Notes: generated by a model from the letters alone, not told the origin. A DNA stretch of 34,813 nucleotides from Magnaporthiopsis rhizophila (GCA_003049465.1 PYSS01000214.1:1-34813), one strand, 5' to 3'; counted from the first letter of the stretch, positions 20,627-32,099 are shown. Translations and numbers: made by a program.

Positions 20627-20982
20627 CCCAGGCCAGAGTCAAGCTGCAAAAGATTATTTACCTGTACTTCCCCAAAAAATCGCAATAATTTTACGGATTG
20701 GCCAAGGCCGGATTGTACTGGTTTATAATATACCAGAGGCATTATAAAAAATAACTAAATTATTCCATTTCGGATTATAATCCTTGCTTGCTTATTTTAA
20801 AAATTAGCAAAAGTTTGGAAATCGTTGGTATATAAACCGATAATACATTAAACTGAAATAGTAAAAAATTTATAAAAAAGGAAAAAGTTATTTTCCAAAA
20901 GGCAGGCTTTAAGGCCAAACCGAGGTTTATCCTAAGCCCTAATAACGAAGGCTATTTTAACAGCTGCAAAATTGCAATTGGT
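20627..20982. other. Unassigned spacer between truncated LTR and copy C
   Basis: These 356 bases have somewhat higher GC at the left end. I find no homology to other parts of the window and no convincing ORF. It may be remaining pre-insertion DNA. Confidence 0.3.
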
Positions 20983-21470
20983 TGTTACGACCACAACTGG
21001 CAGGGGGCAGGAGGGCTGGGGCTAACCCCCAGCGGAATGCCTTTACCCTGCAGTCATGGGGACCAAGGGTTACGTGATCAAGGCCAGGAAAGGGCTTATG
21101 TGCAAAATGGGTAATTTATAATTTTAAAAAACAAAACCACAGATTACAAATCAAAAGTGATTTGTAATCCTATAATAAAAAATCACAAATCACAAATTAC
21201 GAACCTAAGGTATAAGAAACTGTTACCTAGGGCCTGTACCCAAAAAATAGGTATAAAAAAAGGGGTTTTTTCCATTTTAAATAATTTTAACTAAGGTTTC
21301 GGTATTAACTAACCTAAATTAGCTTCAAAATAACCCTTTGGGCAAGTAATAACAAATAATAATTCTTACCAGACCCCAAATTATATGTAAGGCAATTTTG
21401 TAAAACCAGTACTGCTTAATACCGCCTTTAGGTGCCTTATCCTAAAAGCAGAAGGTTTATAATTGTAATA
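20983..21470 (+). repeat. 5' LTR of copy C
   Basis: This LTR is 488 bp, from TGTTACGACC to AATTGTAATA in coding orientation. The GC stem GGGGCTAACCCC is near 21018-21030. The central variable part (21137-21205) holds palindromic repeats of the ATCACAAATCAC/GATTTGTAATC type. TATAAAAAAAGG near 21252-21263 is the probable promoter. Confidence 0.85.
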
Positions 21471-21521
21471 TTTTAACTGATCCTGTTTAGCATTAACCGG
21501 AAATAATAAACAGTAATAATT
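21471..21521 (+). promoter_or_regulatory. Leader of copy C (primer-binding region)
   Basis: TTTTAACTGATCCTGTTTAG directly follows the LTR and is shared with the other copies. It leads to the only preserved gag ATG (21522-21524). Confidence 0.5.
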
Positions 21522-22260
21522 ATGGCAACCGCAGTTAAACCGATCGAAAGTATTATTATAAATGGCAAGTTTTACGATAACCCTGTTATAATTTTGAAAA
21601 TTTTGTCGAAAGGTACGAAAAATTTAAAAAATTGCCCAAAGCAATTTTAATTTATAAGTTCCCCATTTCGCATAAATATGACGGGAAGGAAGGTAAGCTT
21701 AAAACTTTTTTTATAAAATGCAAAAGCTATTTTAAGTTTTATTAGGATAATTTTTAAAACAATTACCAGAAAATAATTTATGCTGCTATTTGTTTTAATA
21801 GCAAAATTAAGGATTAGTTTGAGCCCGTATAGGCCGATTATTTTAAAGGAAACGATAAATTAAGCAAATTTACCGAACTAATATTTGCGAATTTCGAAAA
21901 ATTCGGCGAAAAATTGCTAAGGTGTTCGGATAAATAAATAAAGAGCAAATGGCTGAAAAAGAATTGTTTTTAGTTGTATTAAAAAGGACCAGCATTTATT
22001 TATATTGCTAAATTCTAATAATTTATTAATAAATTTAACTGGATAAAAATACCAAAATATTTTAATTTTATCAGGGATTAAAAAATAATATAAAAAATAA
22101 ATTGGCTAAAAAAAATAAGCCCAAGGATTTTGTTAATTTTGTTACTAAAAATATTTATATTAATAATAAATTGTATAAATAATACCTGGAAAAAAGGTTT
22201 AATAACCCTAGCCAGTGCGATAAAATAATAAAATAAACCAAAAAAAGCCAAATAATAATA
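21522..22260 (+). pseudogene. gag: gag pseudogene of copy C
   Basis: This is the best-preserved gag start in the window: ATG at 21522, then ATAVKPIES. The capsid core (TFFIKCKSYFKFY near 21705-21745) and the segment FQFYQGLKNNIKNKLAKK near 22060-22110 match the Retrotrans_gag family. Several frameshifts and stops interrupt it. Gag would assemble the particle around element RNA. No CCHC knuckle is visible downstream. Confidence 0.8.
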
Positions 22261-24300
22261 ATTTATTATATATGGAATGCATTTAGGATTTATGGATTTA
22301 TTTGCAAGGGTTATATATTTTCAGCAGCAAAAAATAGCACAAAAAACAGAAATATATTAAATAATAAATTACTAAAAATAAAAACTGTTTTAAATATAAA
22401 TAATAAAACTATATTAAAAAATTGTTCCCAAAATAGCAATAATTTATAATTATCCGATATATGAACCAAGGAAAAACCTGTATTTTGGGGTTTTATCTAG
22501 CTGGATTTATTATTTTAATAACAGGTGCTTTATGCATAAATCAGATAAAAAAAGGATTGGTTAGTTTCCCTAGCAAAAAATTATAGCCACCCGATAAATT
22601 GATTGGTTAAGGTTTAATTATAACAAAAGCAAGCATAAAAAAGTGGAGGAATTTGGAAAATCTGAAAATAACAGCTTAAAATAACCGTACTGGTCGGATA
22701 AAATATTTATAATAATTAAATTTTAGGGATTAGCCAGGCAAAAAATGCCGGAGTTGGCTATTATATTTATTAAAAATACCACCAAGGTTTTGCAAAAAAA
22801 GCAGCACGCTTTTTAACAAACCTTAGCTATTTTTAAAAAATTATTGATTTAAAAGGAAATGCCGGACATTTTCAGCAAAAAAAATTTTTAATACCGATAT
22901 TAAAATTAACTAAAAGTTATTCGGATAAATATATTTAACCAGGGGGTTAGAAAAACATTTCGAGCTAGGCAAATTTTGGGTATTTGCAAAAGCAGGCTTT
23001 AGCAAACCCAGGAAACGGTATACTAAAATAATAAAGGTGGGAAAAATGTACACCATGCTTAAAAATCAAAGCAACCCGTTTTACCGGGGGTTTATACTCA
23101 TATTTATAAAATATAGGTGTATTTGTTATTTAAAATGTGGCCTAATAAACCAAAAAAGCCGGAAATTACAAATTATATTGCAGGGTGCCTGTAATAAAAA
23201 ATAACGGATAATATTTAAATTGGGGCCGAAATAATCAAATTATTATTTATTATAGGAAAAGTATGCACCAAATATAATATTAAAAAAACGATCCGTTTTT
23301 ATACCAGCAAAATTATATAATTAAAAAGGATTATAAAAATTTAGCGGAGGATAGCCCAGGATACGCAAAAAAAATTTGGGCAAAATTTTTATATTATACT
23401 TATAGCAATTATTTGCTTAAAAAATTAAAAAACGACTATTTTTTGTAAAAAAACGGTACAAAACCTCAAAGCCTGCCGAAATAAAAATGGTATTTGCTTA
23501 AATGGCAAATTGTATTGCGCAACCATATTAATAAAACAGCAATATTTGCCCCAGTATTTTATTATTTTATAATATATATAGCAGGATTATTTTTGCATTA
23601 TATTTGCAAAAAAGCAAAATATTGTTACAATCACAGGCCTTCTGCTCCTAGGGTAGGGCATTTAGGGGCGGTGTTAAGCACTACTGGTTTTGCAAGGTCG
23701 CCTTACACATAATCTGGGGGTCTGGTAAGAACATTATCTGTTATTGCTTGCCCAAAAGGGTGCCTTGGAGCTAATTTAGGTTGACTAATGCCGGAGCCTC
23801 AATCAAAACTACCTGTTTTGCCCGGAGGTTCTGCCCCTACTTATAAGCGGACGACCTCCTTACTAGGTTCCTTGATCTGTGATCTGCTCGTAGATCATAG
23901 ATCATTTTTTTGATATGTGATCTGTCGACAGATTACAGATCACCCTGGGTTACGTGACCTTTCCACCTTGGCCTTGCCTATTTGGCCATTGGCTTTTGTG
24001 GGTGCGGGGTAAAGGCGTTCTGCTGGGGCTTAGTCCCAGCCCTTCTGCCCCTGCCAGCTGTGGTCGTAACAAAAATAAGCATTATACCGAAAAAAAGCCA
24101 GAAATTAACAAACTAAATATTTTTATTGCAGTTACCAATATAAGCCAAAAAATTAGGGTATTTAACCAGAAAAAAGCCGCGGTATAAATAAAAAATAAAA
24201 AATAAAAAGATTTTAACAAAAATTATAAACAATTACCCAATTTATATTAAAAAATAATCAAATAATGAAAATAATAATCAATAGCAATAATTAATTGCAA
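22261..24300 (+). other. Family 1 middle region of copy C (contains solo LTR 2)
   Basis: After subtracting the LTR at 23623-24071 this is about 1.6 kb of decayed sequence between capsid and protease. The open stretch 23494-23622, continued after the LTR at 24072, matches 20136-20330. The domain is unknown. Confidence 0.5.
23623..24071 (-). repeat. Solo LTR 2, inserted in copy C
   Basis: This is a 449-bp LTR with TGTTAC/GTAACA ends, in the orientation opposite to C. The flanks AATAT and AAAAT form an imperfect 5-bp duplication. The uninterrupted homologue at about 20240 proves the insertion. It is little mutated. The central part has palindromes around GATCTGT and ACAGATC (23870-23945), and the GC stem is near 24021-24040. 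Confidence 0.85.
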
Positions 24301-26990
24301 GTTTAATAAAAATGATTTTATACCAAAAGCGGTAATAAAATATAATATACCGATATATTAAAAATAATAGTTATATAATTTTGGAATTATAAAAAAAACC
24401 AATTATTTATAATAATAAAATAATTAATTTAAAAGTACATTGATTTAGGTTTAAAATTTTGGGGAAAATTTGCAAAGTTACCCTGAATATTATTATAAAT
24501 ATAAAAGGAAAAAACATTTTGGGTTTCCCCTAATTTAAAAAGCTTAATTTTTTAATAAATTGGCTTTTAAAAATAATTTAATAAAAAGGATTATTATCGG
24601 AAAATAAAAAAGCCCAATAATTACGGGCCCCGGATTATAAAAAATAAAAAACAGATAAAATTATTATAATAATAGCAGGATTTGGTAATTAATTTTAGCG
24701 AATTGCACTAATAAATTTGTAATTAATAGGTAATATTAGCCTTAATAGCAAAAAAAAACCCAAAAATAAGGGCAAAATTATAAAAAAAGAATTATAACCA
24801 AAATTATAATACAAAAAGGGGTATAATTAAAATTAATAACCAAAAAATATAAATAATAAAAAATTGCAATCAAAATTATAATCTGCCTAATAAATAAATG
24901 CGTTAATATTTAAAAAATGTTTTTGAAAAATACCACCGGTATTGAAGATTATTTTAAAAAAATTTGGGAATAAGATTATCGGAATACGAACCGTTTAATT
25001 ATAAAATTAAATTTAAACCAAAAATATAGCTTAAGTATTAAAAGTTATACCGGTTAAACCCTAAATAGCAAAAATTGTTACGAAAATAATTTGCGGAAAA
25101 TTTAAAATAAGGCATTATTTAATTTTTGGATTTTTCCAATATTGTTTGTTTTTAAAAAGGATAAAAAACGGATATATATTAATTACCGTTTATTAAATAA
25201 AATTATAATAAAAAATTGGTATTTTTTTGCTTTTTATTAATAAATTACAAAATAAGTTTAATAAACCCAAATAATTTATAATTTTAAATTTATATAAAAT
25301 TTATGGCCTGTTAAAAATTTAAAAAAAATAAGTGAAAAACCGCTTTTCGAATACGGTTAAAAATGTAAAAATTATTAATAATAACTATTAAATTTATTAA
25401 TGTACCAGTCACTTTTTAGCGAATAATTAATCATATATTACGGAAATAGTTGGATATTTATATATTTATTTATTTAAATAATATTTAAATTTTGTCGGAA
25501 ATGCTGGAACAATATAACAAATATATGCATAAGGTTTTGCAAAAGTTATAAACGCAAAATTTTTATTTAAGCCCGAAAATATACATGGTATATATAGGAC
25601 AATATTTTTTAAGATATATAATTATATTAGGCTAAATATAAATAAAATTTAAAAAGGTACAAATTGTAAAAAAGATAGCCCAAATTAACCAATATTAAAA
25701 AAATACAAAACTTTTTGGGTTTTTTGAGTTTTTACCGCCGATTTATCCGAAATTTTAGCAAAGTAATACTTTTATTTACAAATTTACCAAAAATAACACC
25801 CAATTTTATTAAAGGATATAAAAATAAAAAGTTTCGATTTGCTAAAAAAAACCATAATATAAAAACCAGTATTAATTTTACCAAACCCACATAAACTTTT
25901 CAACATTAAAATTAATATATCGGATTTTCCAAGTAGGGCTTAATTTAATTAATAAAATAATAATAAAAAGCTGCATCCTTATGCTTTTTATTATATAAAT
26001 TTAATAAATCGGAGCTAAATTATTCGATTTATAATAAAAAACCTATAGCTATTAATCGAATATTAAAGGAATAAAGGGTATATTTGTACCAAATAAACCA
26101 TTAGGTTATGGTTTATACGGATTACAAAAATTTGTCACATTTTATTACCTGTTAAATATTAAATAAATAATAAATCCGGTAAAATTAGGTTTTTTAGGAT
26201 TATAATTTTCGGATCAAATATAAAAAAGGATCGAAAAACGGATAAATAAATATTTTAAACCGCTAATTCGATTATAAGGATAAAATATTGCTAAAAATAT
26301 ATATAATTTTAATACGAAAACCAACCGGATTTTTGGTATTAATATAATAGGTATTAGCAAAAATTGCACCCTAAAAAGGATAAACCTTTAAAAGGATCCA
26401 GCAGATATATAGCCAATTGTTTTATAAATATTAAAAAATGGCCAAAATATAAAAAAATTGCAATATTATTACGGATTTACCGAAATCCAAGTTATAATTT
26501 GCAAAATAATAAAAGATTATACAATTTGTGCCAAAAATAAAATTAGCAGGTACAAATTTTACGGATTATTTTAGTCCCTGCCGGTATTTAGCAAAATATG
26601 GCAAAAAATTACGATAAATTTGGTAATTAAGCTTTTTAAATTAAAAAAACCCTTAATAAATATTTAATGCAATAATATTTTAATAATAGTAAATAGGTTT
26701 ACCAAATATATTTTATTTCTATTTTATAAAAAAAATGATATTATAAAATTGGTATATATTTTTATCAAAAATGTGATTTTGGAATATGGAATGCCTGAAA
26801 AAGTAATTACGAATGGGGATAAATTATTTATTAATAAATTTTGGAAAATTTTAATAGCCAAATTTGAAATAAAATATACATTATTAATAATATACCATTC
26901 CGAAATAAATAAGTAAATAAAACGAATAAATTAAATTATAAAATAATATTTATATTATTATATTAATTATAAACAAAATAATTGGGTAAT
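24301..26990 (+). pseudogene. pol: pol pseudogene of copy C: protease, RT, RNase H, integrase
   Basis: Protease spans about 24380-24640, with GFPLI near 24520. RT spans about 24950-25740; the catalytic box at 25471-25482 reads YLNN. RNase H spans about 25790-26150. Integrase spans 26400-26990: the Zn-binding region with CAKNK near 26525, then NRFTKYILFLFY, EYGMPEKVIT and LFINKFWKILIAKF near 26690-26860, which match F. The DDE triad is partly changed (an Asn at the first Asp). All parts are broken by stops, and the element ends within the integrase C-terminal region at about 26990. Confidence 0.85.
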
Positions 26991-27579
26991 ATTACGGCCT
27001 TTATTGCTATATTCCTTATTTTTATCAATTTTTTTAATTATTGCTATATATTTTTCGATTTTTTTTTCCGTTTTTATTCAGCTAAATATTTATTTCAAAA
27101 TCAGTGAAAAAAAAATTCGGTTTACCAGCTTATTTTACCGTTTTTTCCTTTCCGGATCGGGATTATTAAATCCCTAATTTTTTTTAAATTATTATTATTA
27201 ATTTGTTAATTTTGCTCTTAATAATTGCGGAATTATTAAAAAGTTACAATATAAATATAATTCGGCTTAAAATAATTTTTTGCTAATTTCTTATCCATTT
27301 TTTCCAGTTTTATTTATTTTTATAAATAAATAGTATAATAAGGAAATATTAAGGATAATAATTATTATTTCCGAATAATTGCTACTATTTTACCTTTATT
27401 TTTTAAAACCTTTAATAGCCAAATTATTTATTACCCAGGTAAAATTTATAATTATATCCTTATATTTTGGTATTAATTATATAAATGTATTATAACAAAT
27501 TAATAAATATATATTTTATATTTTTGCAAACCTTATTAATTTAATTGTTTTTTAATATATTAAAAAGTTTAAACTTTTT
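26991..27579. other. Unassigned T-rich segment between C and D
   Basis: Homology to the chromovirus stops at 26987-26995, where an exact TAATATTAC occurs, and composition switches from A-rich to T-rich. I find no domain on either strand. Chromodomain and antisense ORF, expected here in a complete copy, are absent. Confidence 0.35.
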
Positions 27580-28052
27580 TATTACAACCGTGCCAGGGCC
27601 CGGAACAGAAAAGCAGAGAAAAGTCCCTGGTGGTGCACTTTTACCCCGCAGGTACAAGGTTATGTAACTTTTGGCCATATAATCAAATAAAACGGATCTG
27701 TAAATTTGCAACAGAGCAACAGATTCAAAATAGATCTGTAAATTTATAATAAAGTAATAAATTAAAAATGAATTTATAGATTTATAATAAAACTATAAAA
27801 CCAAAAAGGTTAAAAAAAGGGTATCCGATTATAAAAAGGACAGAGCCTTCCCAAAAAAACAGATAGTTTAAAGTAGAGCCTCGGTATTAATTAACCTAAA
27901 TTAGTTCCAAAATATTCTTTTAGGCAAATAATAATAAATAATAATTTTTATCAAATCCCAAATTACATGCAAAATAATCTTGCAAAATCAGTATTATTTA
28001 AAACCGCTTTTAAATGCCCTATTTCAAAAATAAAAGGTTTGTAATTATAATA
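27580..28052 (+). repeat. 5' LTR of copy D
   Basis: This LTR is 473 bp, from TATTACAACCG to TTATAATA in coding orientation, followed by the leader TTTTAACTG at 28053. The first ~85 bp keep GC-rich sequence, but the usual GC stem is replaced by a diverged segment (27595-27650). Tandem AGATCTGTAAATTTG-like units lie at 27690-27790. Confidence 0.8.
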
Positions 28053-28103
28053 TTTTAACTGATTTTGTTTAGTATTTACCAAAAATAAAAAGTAATAATA
28101 ATT

Positions 28104-28811
28104 ATAGCAATTGCAGCCAAAAAAATCAAAATTATCATTATTAATAATAAAAATTACAATAATTTTGCCACGGTTTGGAAAATTTTTATTAAAAAGTTTG
28201 AAAAATTTAAAAAAAATGCCTAAAATAATTGTGATTTATAAATTCCCCATTTTGGACAAATATAACAGAAAAAAAGCAAATTTAAACCTTTTTTTACACA
28301 ATACAAAAGCTATTTTAAGTTTTACTAGGATAATTTTTAAAATAATTACCAAAAAATAACCTATATTGCTATTTGCTTTAATAGCAAAATTAAAAACTGA
28401 TTTAAACCTGTATAAGCCAATTACTAATATTTGCAAATTTCGATAAATTTGGCAAAAAAATTGCCAAAATGTTTGGATAAATAAATAAAAAGCAAATAGC
28501 CGAAAAAAAACTGCTTTAATTATATTAAAAAGGATTAATATTCATTGATACCGCCAAAGTTCAATAATTTATTAATGAATTTAATTGGACAGAAAATACC
28601 AAAATATTTCAATTTTATCAAAAATTGAAAAATAATATAAAAAATAAATTGGCCAAAAAAATAAACCTAAAAATTTATTTTATTACCAAAAATATTTGTA
28701 TTAATAACGAATTATATAAATAATATTTAAAAAAAAAGGTTTAATAATTTTTAGCTAATATAATAAAATAATAAAACAAATTAAAAAAAACGAAATAATA
28801 ATAATTTATTA
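28104..28811 (+). pseudogene. gag: gag pseudogene of copy D (5' part)
   Basis: The start codon at 28104-28106 reads ATA. The frame 28111-28359 is partly open and includes IAIAAKKIKIIIINN-like and FLHNTKAILSF-like segments that match the capsid of C (with shifts). It is cut at 28812/28814 by the pogo-like transposon. Comparison with C at 22251-22280 gives the empty site. Confidence 0.75.
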
Positions 28812-28826
28812 TAACGTGGTTCACAA

Positions 28827-28872
28827 ACGAGTCGCGCACACAAGCGAGTCGCGCACATAAGCGAGTAGCGCA
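28827..28872 (+). repeat. 17-bp subterminal repeats in the transposon end
   Basis: Three tandem units of the form (A/G)CGAGTCGCGCACA.AA lie at 28827-28843, 28844-28860 and 28861-28872. The right end has two decayed units. They are likely transposase binding sites, as in other pogo-like elements. Confidence 0.65.
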
Positions 28873-28928
28873 TTTTCCAATGCAACGCGTATCTCCCACT
28901 TCCAACTCCAATTCCTAAACAACCACAA

Positions 28929-30560
28929 ATGGAATCGACACCCAAAAAAGCTAGGATTGTTCTTGCCATACAGGCAATCCAATTTAATAGAAAACTAAGT
29001 TTGCGTTCGGCAGCCAAAATTTACGATATTCCTTAATCCATATTGCGCAACCGACGCGCCGGCAAACCTATTCGACGCAATTGCAAGCCCAACTCCCGGA
29101 AATTAACGGAATCCGAAAAAAAAAGCACTTATCAAATACATACTTAAGCTGGATTTTCGTGCATTCCCTCCCCGGCCTTCTGGTGTTAAAAATATGGCCA
29201 ACCGATTATTCGCCGAATAGAATACAGGCGCTGTCGGTAAAAACTAGATCGCAAACTTCGTTAAACGCTGCGCAAAGCTCGGCACGCGCTGGATTCGAAA
29301 ATATAATTACCAAAAAGCCAAATGCGAAAATTCCAAGCTCATTTTTGCCTAGTTCAACCTTATACAAAATATTATAGCCAAATATAGCATTTTGGATAAC
29401 AATATTTACAATTCGACAAAACCGGCTTTTTATAGGCATAATTACCGCCGTTATAATTATTATAATATCGAAAAGCCATAACAAAACAAAACTGGTTTAA
29501 CCTAGCAATCGAGAATAAATTGCAATCATTTAAAGGATTAATTGCTGCGGTTAGGCAATTTCTCCTTTTATTATCATCAAAAGGCAATATTATTTGGCCA
29601 ATTGGTATTCGGAAACTAACCTTTTACACAACTAAATTATTATAATAAATTTTAACAGGTAAATTACAAACAAACTCGGCCTAAAATAAATTTAACATTT
29701 CGATAAATATATTACAATTTGAAAAAAAAATCCCATCGTTTATTAATACTAAACAATTACAAAAGCTACTATTTGATAAATTTCAAATTTTATTACCAAA
29801 AATATAACATTATTACACTTTATATACTTTGATATTCGTCCCATTTTTTTAGCTACTTAATATTAAATATTTCAGCCCGCTAAAAAAAATATACAATTAA
29901 CAAATCAAAAACCTAATAAAATTGCACATTAATTATATAGCCAAAATTAAATTCTTTTTGGCATTTAAAATAGCATTTTTTAATTTTATGATTAAAGAAA
30001 ATATCCAAAAAGGCTTTCAAAAGGCTAGTTTTGCTTTTTTTAATCCGGATTCGGTTTTGGAAAAGCTAAATATAAAATTATAAACTCCAATTTCCCCAAA
30101 AATGCTCCTGAACAACCCCGAATCTTGGACCTCCAAAATGCCACAAACAGCCAAAAAAACAATTTTGCAATCCGAATATATTAAAATTTAAATTACCAAT
30201 TATTAGGGAAATTTTCCGATACCCATGTTGGCGGTTATGGACCAAATTGCAAAAAAAACGAAAATAATAATATATAAAATAGTTTTTTTCCGAACCAAAA
30301 TATTTATGCGTAAAAAAGCGAACAAAATATTTAGCAAATACCAGAGGGCCAAAAGAATACATGTTTAACTCGAAGGATTACTTACTATCGAAAAAGTACA
30401 AAATATTCTGAACCAGCAGAAGCTGGATGGATAATTATAGCAAAAAATGCGCAACTATAAGGGCCAAAAAAAAGGCAACAGTAATTTATCGGTAATATAA
30501 TATTTGCAGCAAAAGCGGACACAATACGCACACCTGCCAAAAGAATGTAAAAATGTTTAA
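28929..30560 (+). pseudogene. pogo/Fot1-like transposase pseudogene
   Basis: ATG at 28929. The N-terminus MESTPKKARIVLAIQAI and LSLRSAAKIYDIP match the psq-type helix-turn-helix of pogo transposases. CENP-B-like DNA-binding sequence follows (RKLTESEKK). In the DDE domain, the first Asp is kept in NFDKTGF (29415-29417), but the next Glu is Lys. The second Asp is Asn (AAC at 29752-29754) and the third is Asn (AAT at 29859-29861, within LLNIKYFSPLKK). The C-terminus ends with a Cys/His remnant (YAHLPKEC near 30520-30550) like the CxxC knuckle of fungal Fot elements, and TAA at 30558-30560. Stops and frameshifts are frequent. It would cut and reinsert the element at TA; this copy is dead. Confidence 0.88.
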
Positions 30561-30688
30561 TATATATAGTTTCGAATAGTTTGAATGGATTGCTGGCGTT
30601 ATTGGGTTGGTATGCGCATCAATTAACCGAAAGTTGGGTAAGGGTGCGCAACTCGCTGGTGTGTACAATTTGCTTATAAACCATATCA

Positions 30689-31540
30689 TATAAAATATAT
30701 TTAAAATTTATAAATTTATTTACAGGAATAATATACCCCTAATAGCAAAAAAAAACAGAAATATATTAAATAACAAAATGCCAAAAACGGAAATTATTTT
30801 AAATGCAAATAATCAGGGTATATTAAAAAGGATTACCCTTAAAACATAATAATAAATTATAATTATTCGATATATAAATAAAAAAAACCTATATATTTAA
30901 AAATTTTATTTACTTAATATTATTATTTTAATAATACCTATTTTATATATAAATCGGATAAAAAAATCCGATTAATACCTTTAGCAAAAAATAACCATTA
31001 TACACCAAATTAACTGGTTATAATTCGCTTATAACAAAACCAAAAACAAAAAAATAATAAAACCCGGAAAACTAAAAAATAAAAGCTTAAAAAATTTGCA
31101 ATAATTAAATAAAATATTTATAATGTTAAAATTCAAGAAATTGGCCAAACAAAAAGCACCAAAACCGGTTAATAAATTGAAAAAAATATAACCAAAACTT
31201 TACTGGAAAAACGGAACGCATTTTAATAAGCCTTATCGGTATTTAAAAAAATAGCAATTTAAAAAAAAATATCGGAAAACTTTATTAAAAATAAGGAAAA
31301 AAATTTCGGTACCGATGCCAAAATAAACCAAAAATTTTTGAAACAAATATATTTAACCAAAAGGTTAAGAAAGGATATTAAACTAAACAAATTTTGAACA
31401 ACCGCAAAAACAGGCCTTAATAATCAAACTATTATTTATTATAAAAAAAATATACCAAATAAAATATTAAAAAAAACCTATTTTTATATTATTATATGCA
31501 TTTAATAAAAAAAAATTACAAAAATATAGCAATAAATAAC
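30689..31540 (+). pseudogene. Copy D, gag tail and middle region after the transposon
   Basis: It resumes the sequence found after 22275 in copy C (GYI...KNRNILNNK near 30740-30790). It carries many stops and no recognised domain beyond the family middle region, and ends at the LTR of copy E. The ORF 30486-30689 on minus is a shadow within the transposon end. Confidence 0.6.
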
Positions 31541-31991
31541 TGTTATAATTACAGGCCTTTTATTTTTAGGATAGAGCATTTAGGGGCGGTATTAAGCAAT
31601 ACTGGTTTTGCAAAATTACTTTGCACATAATTTGGGGGTTTGGTAAAAATATTATCTGTTATTATTTGCCCAAAAGAATATTTTCGAGCTAATTTAAATT
31701 AATTAATACCGGAGCTTTAATTAAAATTACCTGTTTTGCCCAAAAATTCCACCTTTATTTATAAACGGATAACCTTTCTATTAAATTTTTTAATTTATAA
31801 TTTGTTTGCAAATTATAAATTATTTTTTTTAATTTATAATATATCGATAAATTACAAATTACCCTGGGTTATATAACCTTTCCATTTTAACCTTATTTAT
31901 TTAACCTTTAACTTTTATATATACAAAATAAAAGCACCCTATTAGGGCTTAATCGCAGCATTTCTGCCTTTTACCAGTTATAATTATAATA
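31541..31991 (-). repeat. 3' LTR of copy E
   Basis: This LTR is 451 bp, from TGTTATAATT to TTATAATA. Its central part corresponds to solo LTR 2 with most G and C replaced by A and T, and the GC stem is partly lost (31946-31966). Confidence 0.85.
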
Positions 31992-32099
31992 CCAAATCCT
32001 TTATTTTAAGCCAAATTTTTTGGCCATTTTTATAACCTGGCTCCTTTATTTGGTAAATATTTTCTTTATTATTTTATTATTTTTGGATCCTAATAAAAT

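Larger units (their letters stand above)
20983..26990 (+). mobile_element. Chromovirus copy C (family 1), 3' end missing
   Basis: On the plus strand: 5' LTR 20983-21470, leader, gag, middle region with solo LTR 2 inserted, protease, RT, RNase H and integrase. Homology to F stops at about 26990, just after the integrase core. Chromodomain, antisense ORF and own 3' LTR are absent. The next LTR (27580) is followed by the leader and gag of copy D. The copy is inactive owing to stops throughout. Confidence 0.8.
28814..30686 (+). mobile_element. pogo/Fot1-like DNA transposon (Tc1-mariner superfamily), 1873 bp
   Basis: The terminal inverted repeats are about 43 bp (28814-28856 and 30644-30686); nearly all mismatches between them are C/T or G/A. 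TA precedes the left end, and CA (TA with one change) follows the right end. The uninterrupted gag of copy C (22251-22280) shows the empty site. The left end is GC-rich and clearly less RIP-mutated than its surroundings. Confidence 0.9.
27580..31540 (+). mobile_element. Chromovirus copy D (family 1), 5' portion, doubly interrupted
   Basis: LTR 27580-28052, leader, and gag from 28104; a pogo-like transposon is inserted at 28814-30686; gag tail and middle region resume at 30689 until the LTR of copy E at 31541. It is one of the most strongly RIP-mutated copies (A-rich on plus). Confidence 0.8.

Noticed and set aside
20539..20742. 67-residue minus-strand ORF
   Set aside because: It covers the end of a truncated LTR and adjoining spacer; no motif.
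26987..26995. TAATATTAC as a third Rep origin
   Set aside because: No GC-rich arms flank it and the 9-mer is expected by chance several times in such AT-rich DNA; kept only as a low-scored curiosity.
29206..29484. Minus-strand ORFs inside the pogo-like transposon (29206-29484, 28781-29017, 30078-30362)
   Set aside because: They are antisense shadows of the transposase gene on plus.
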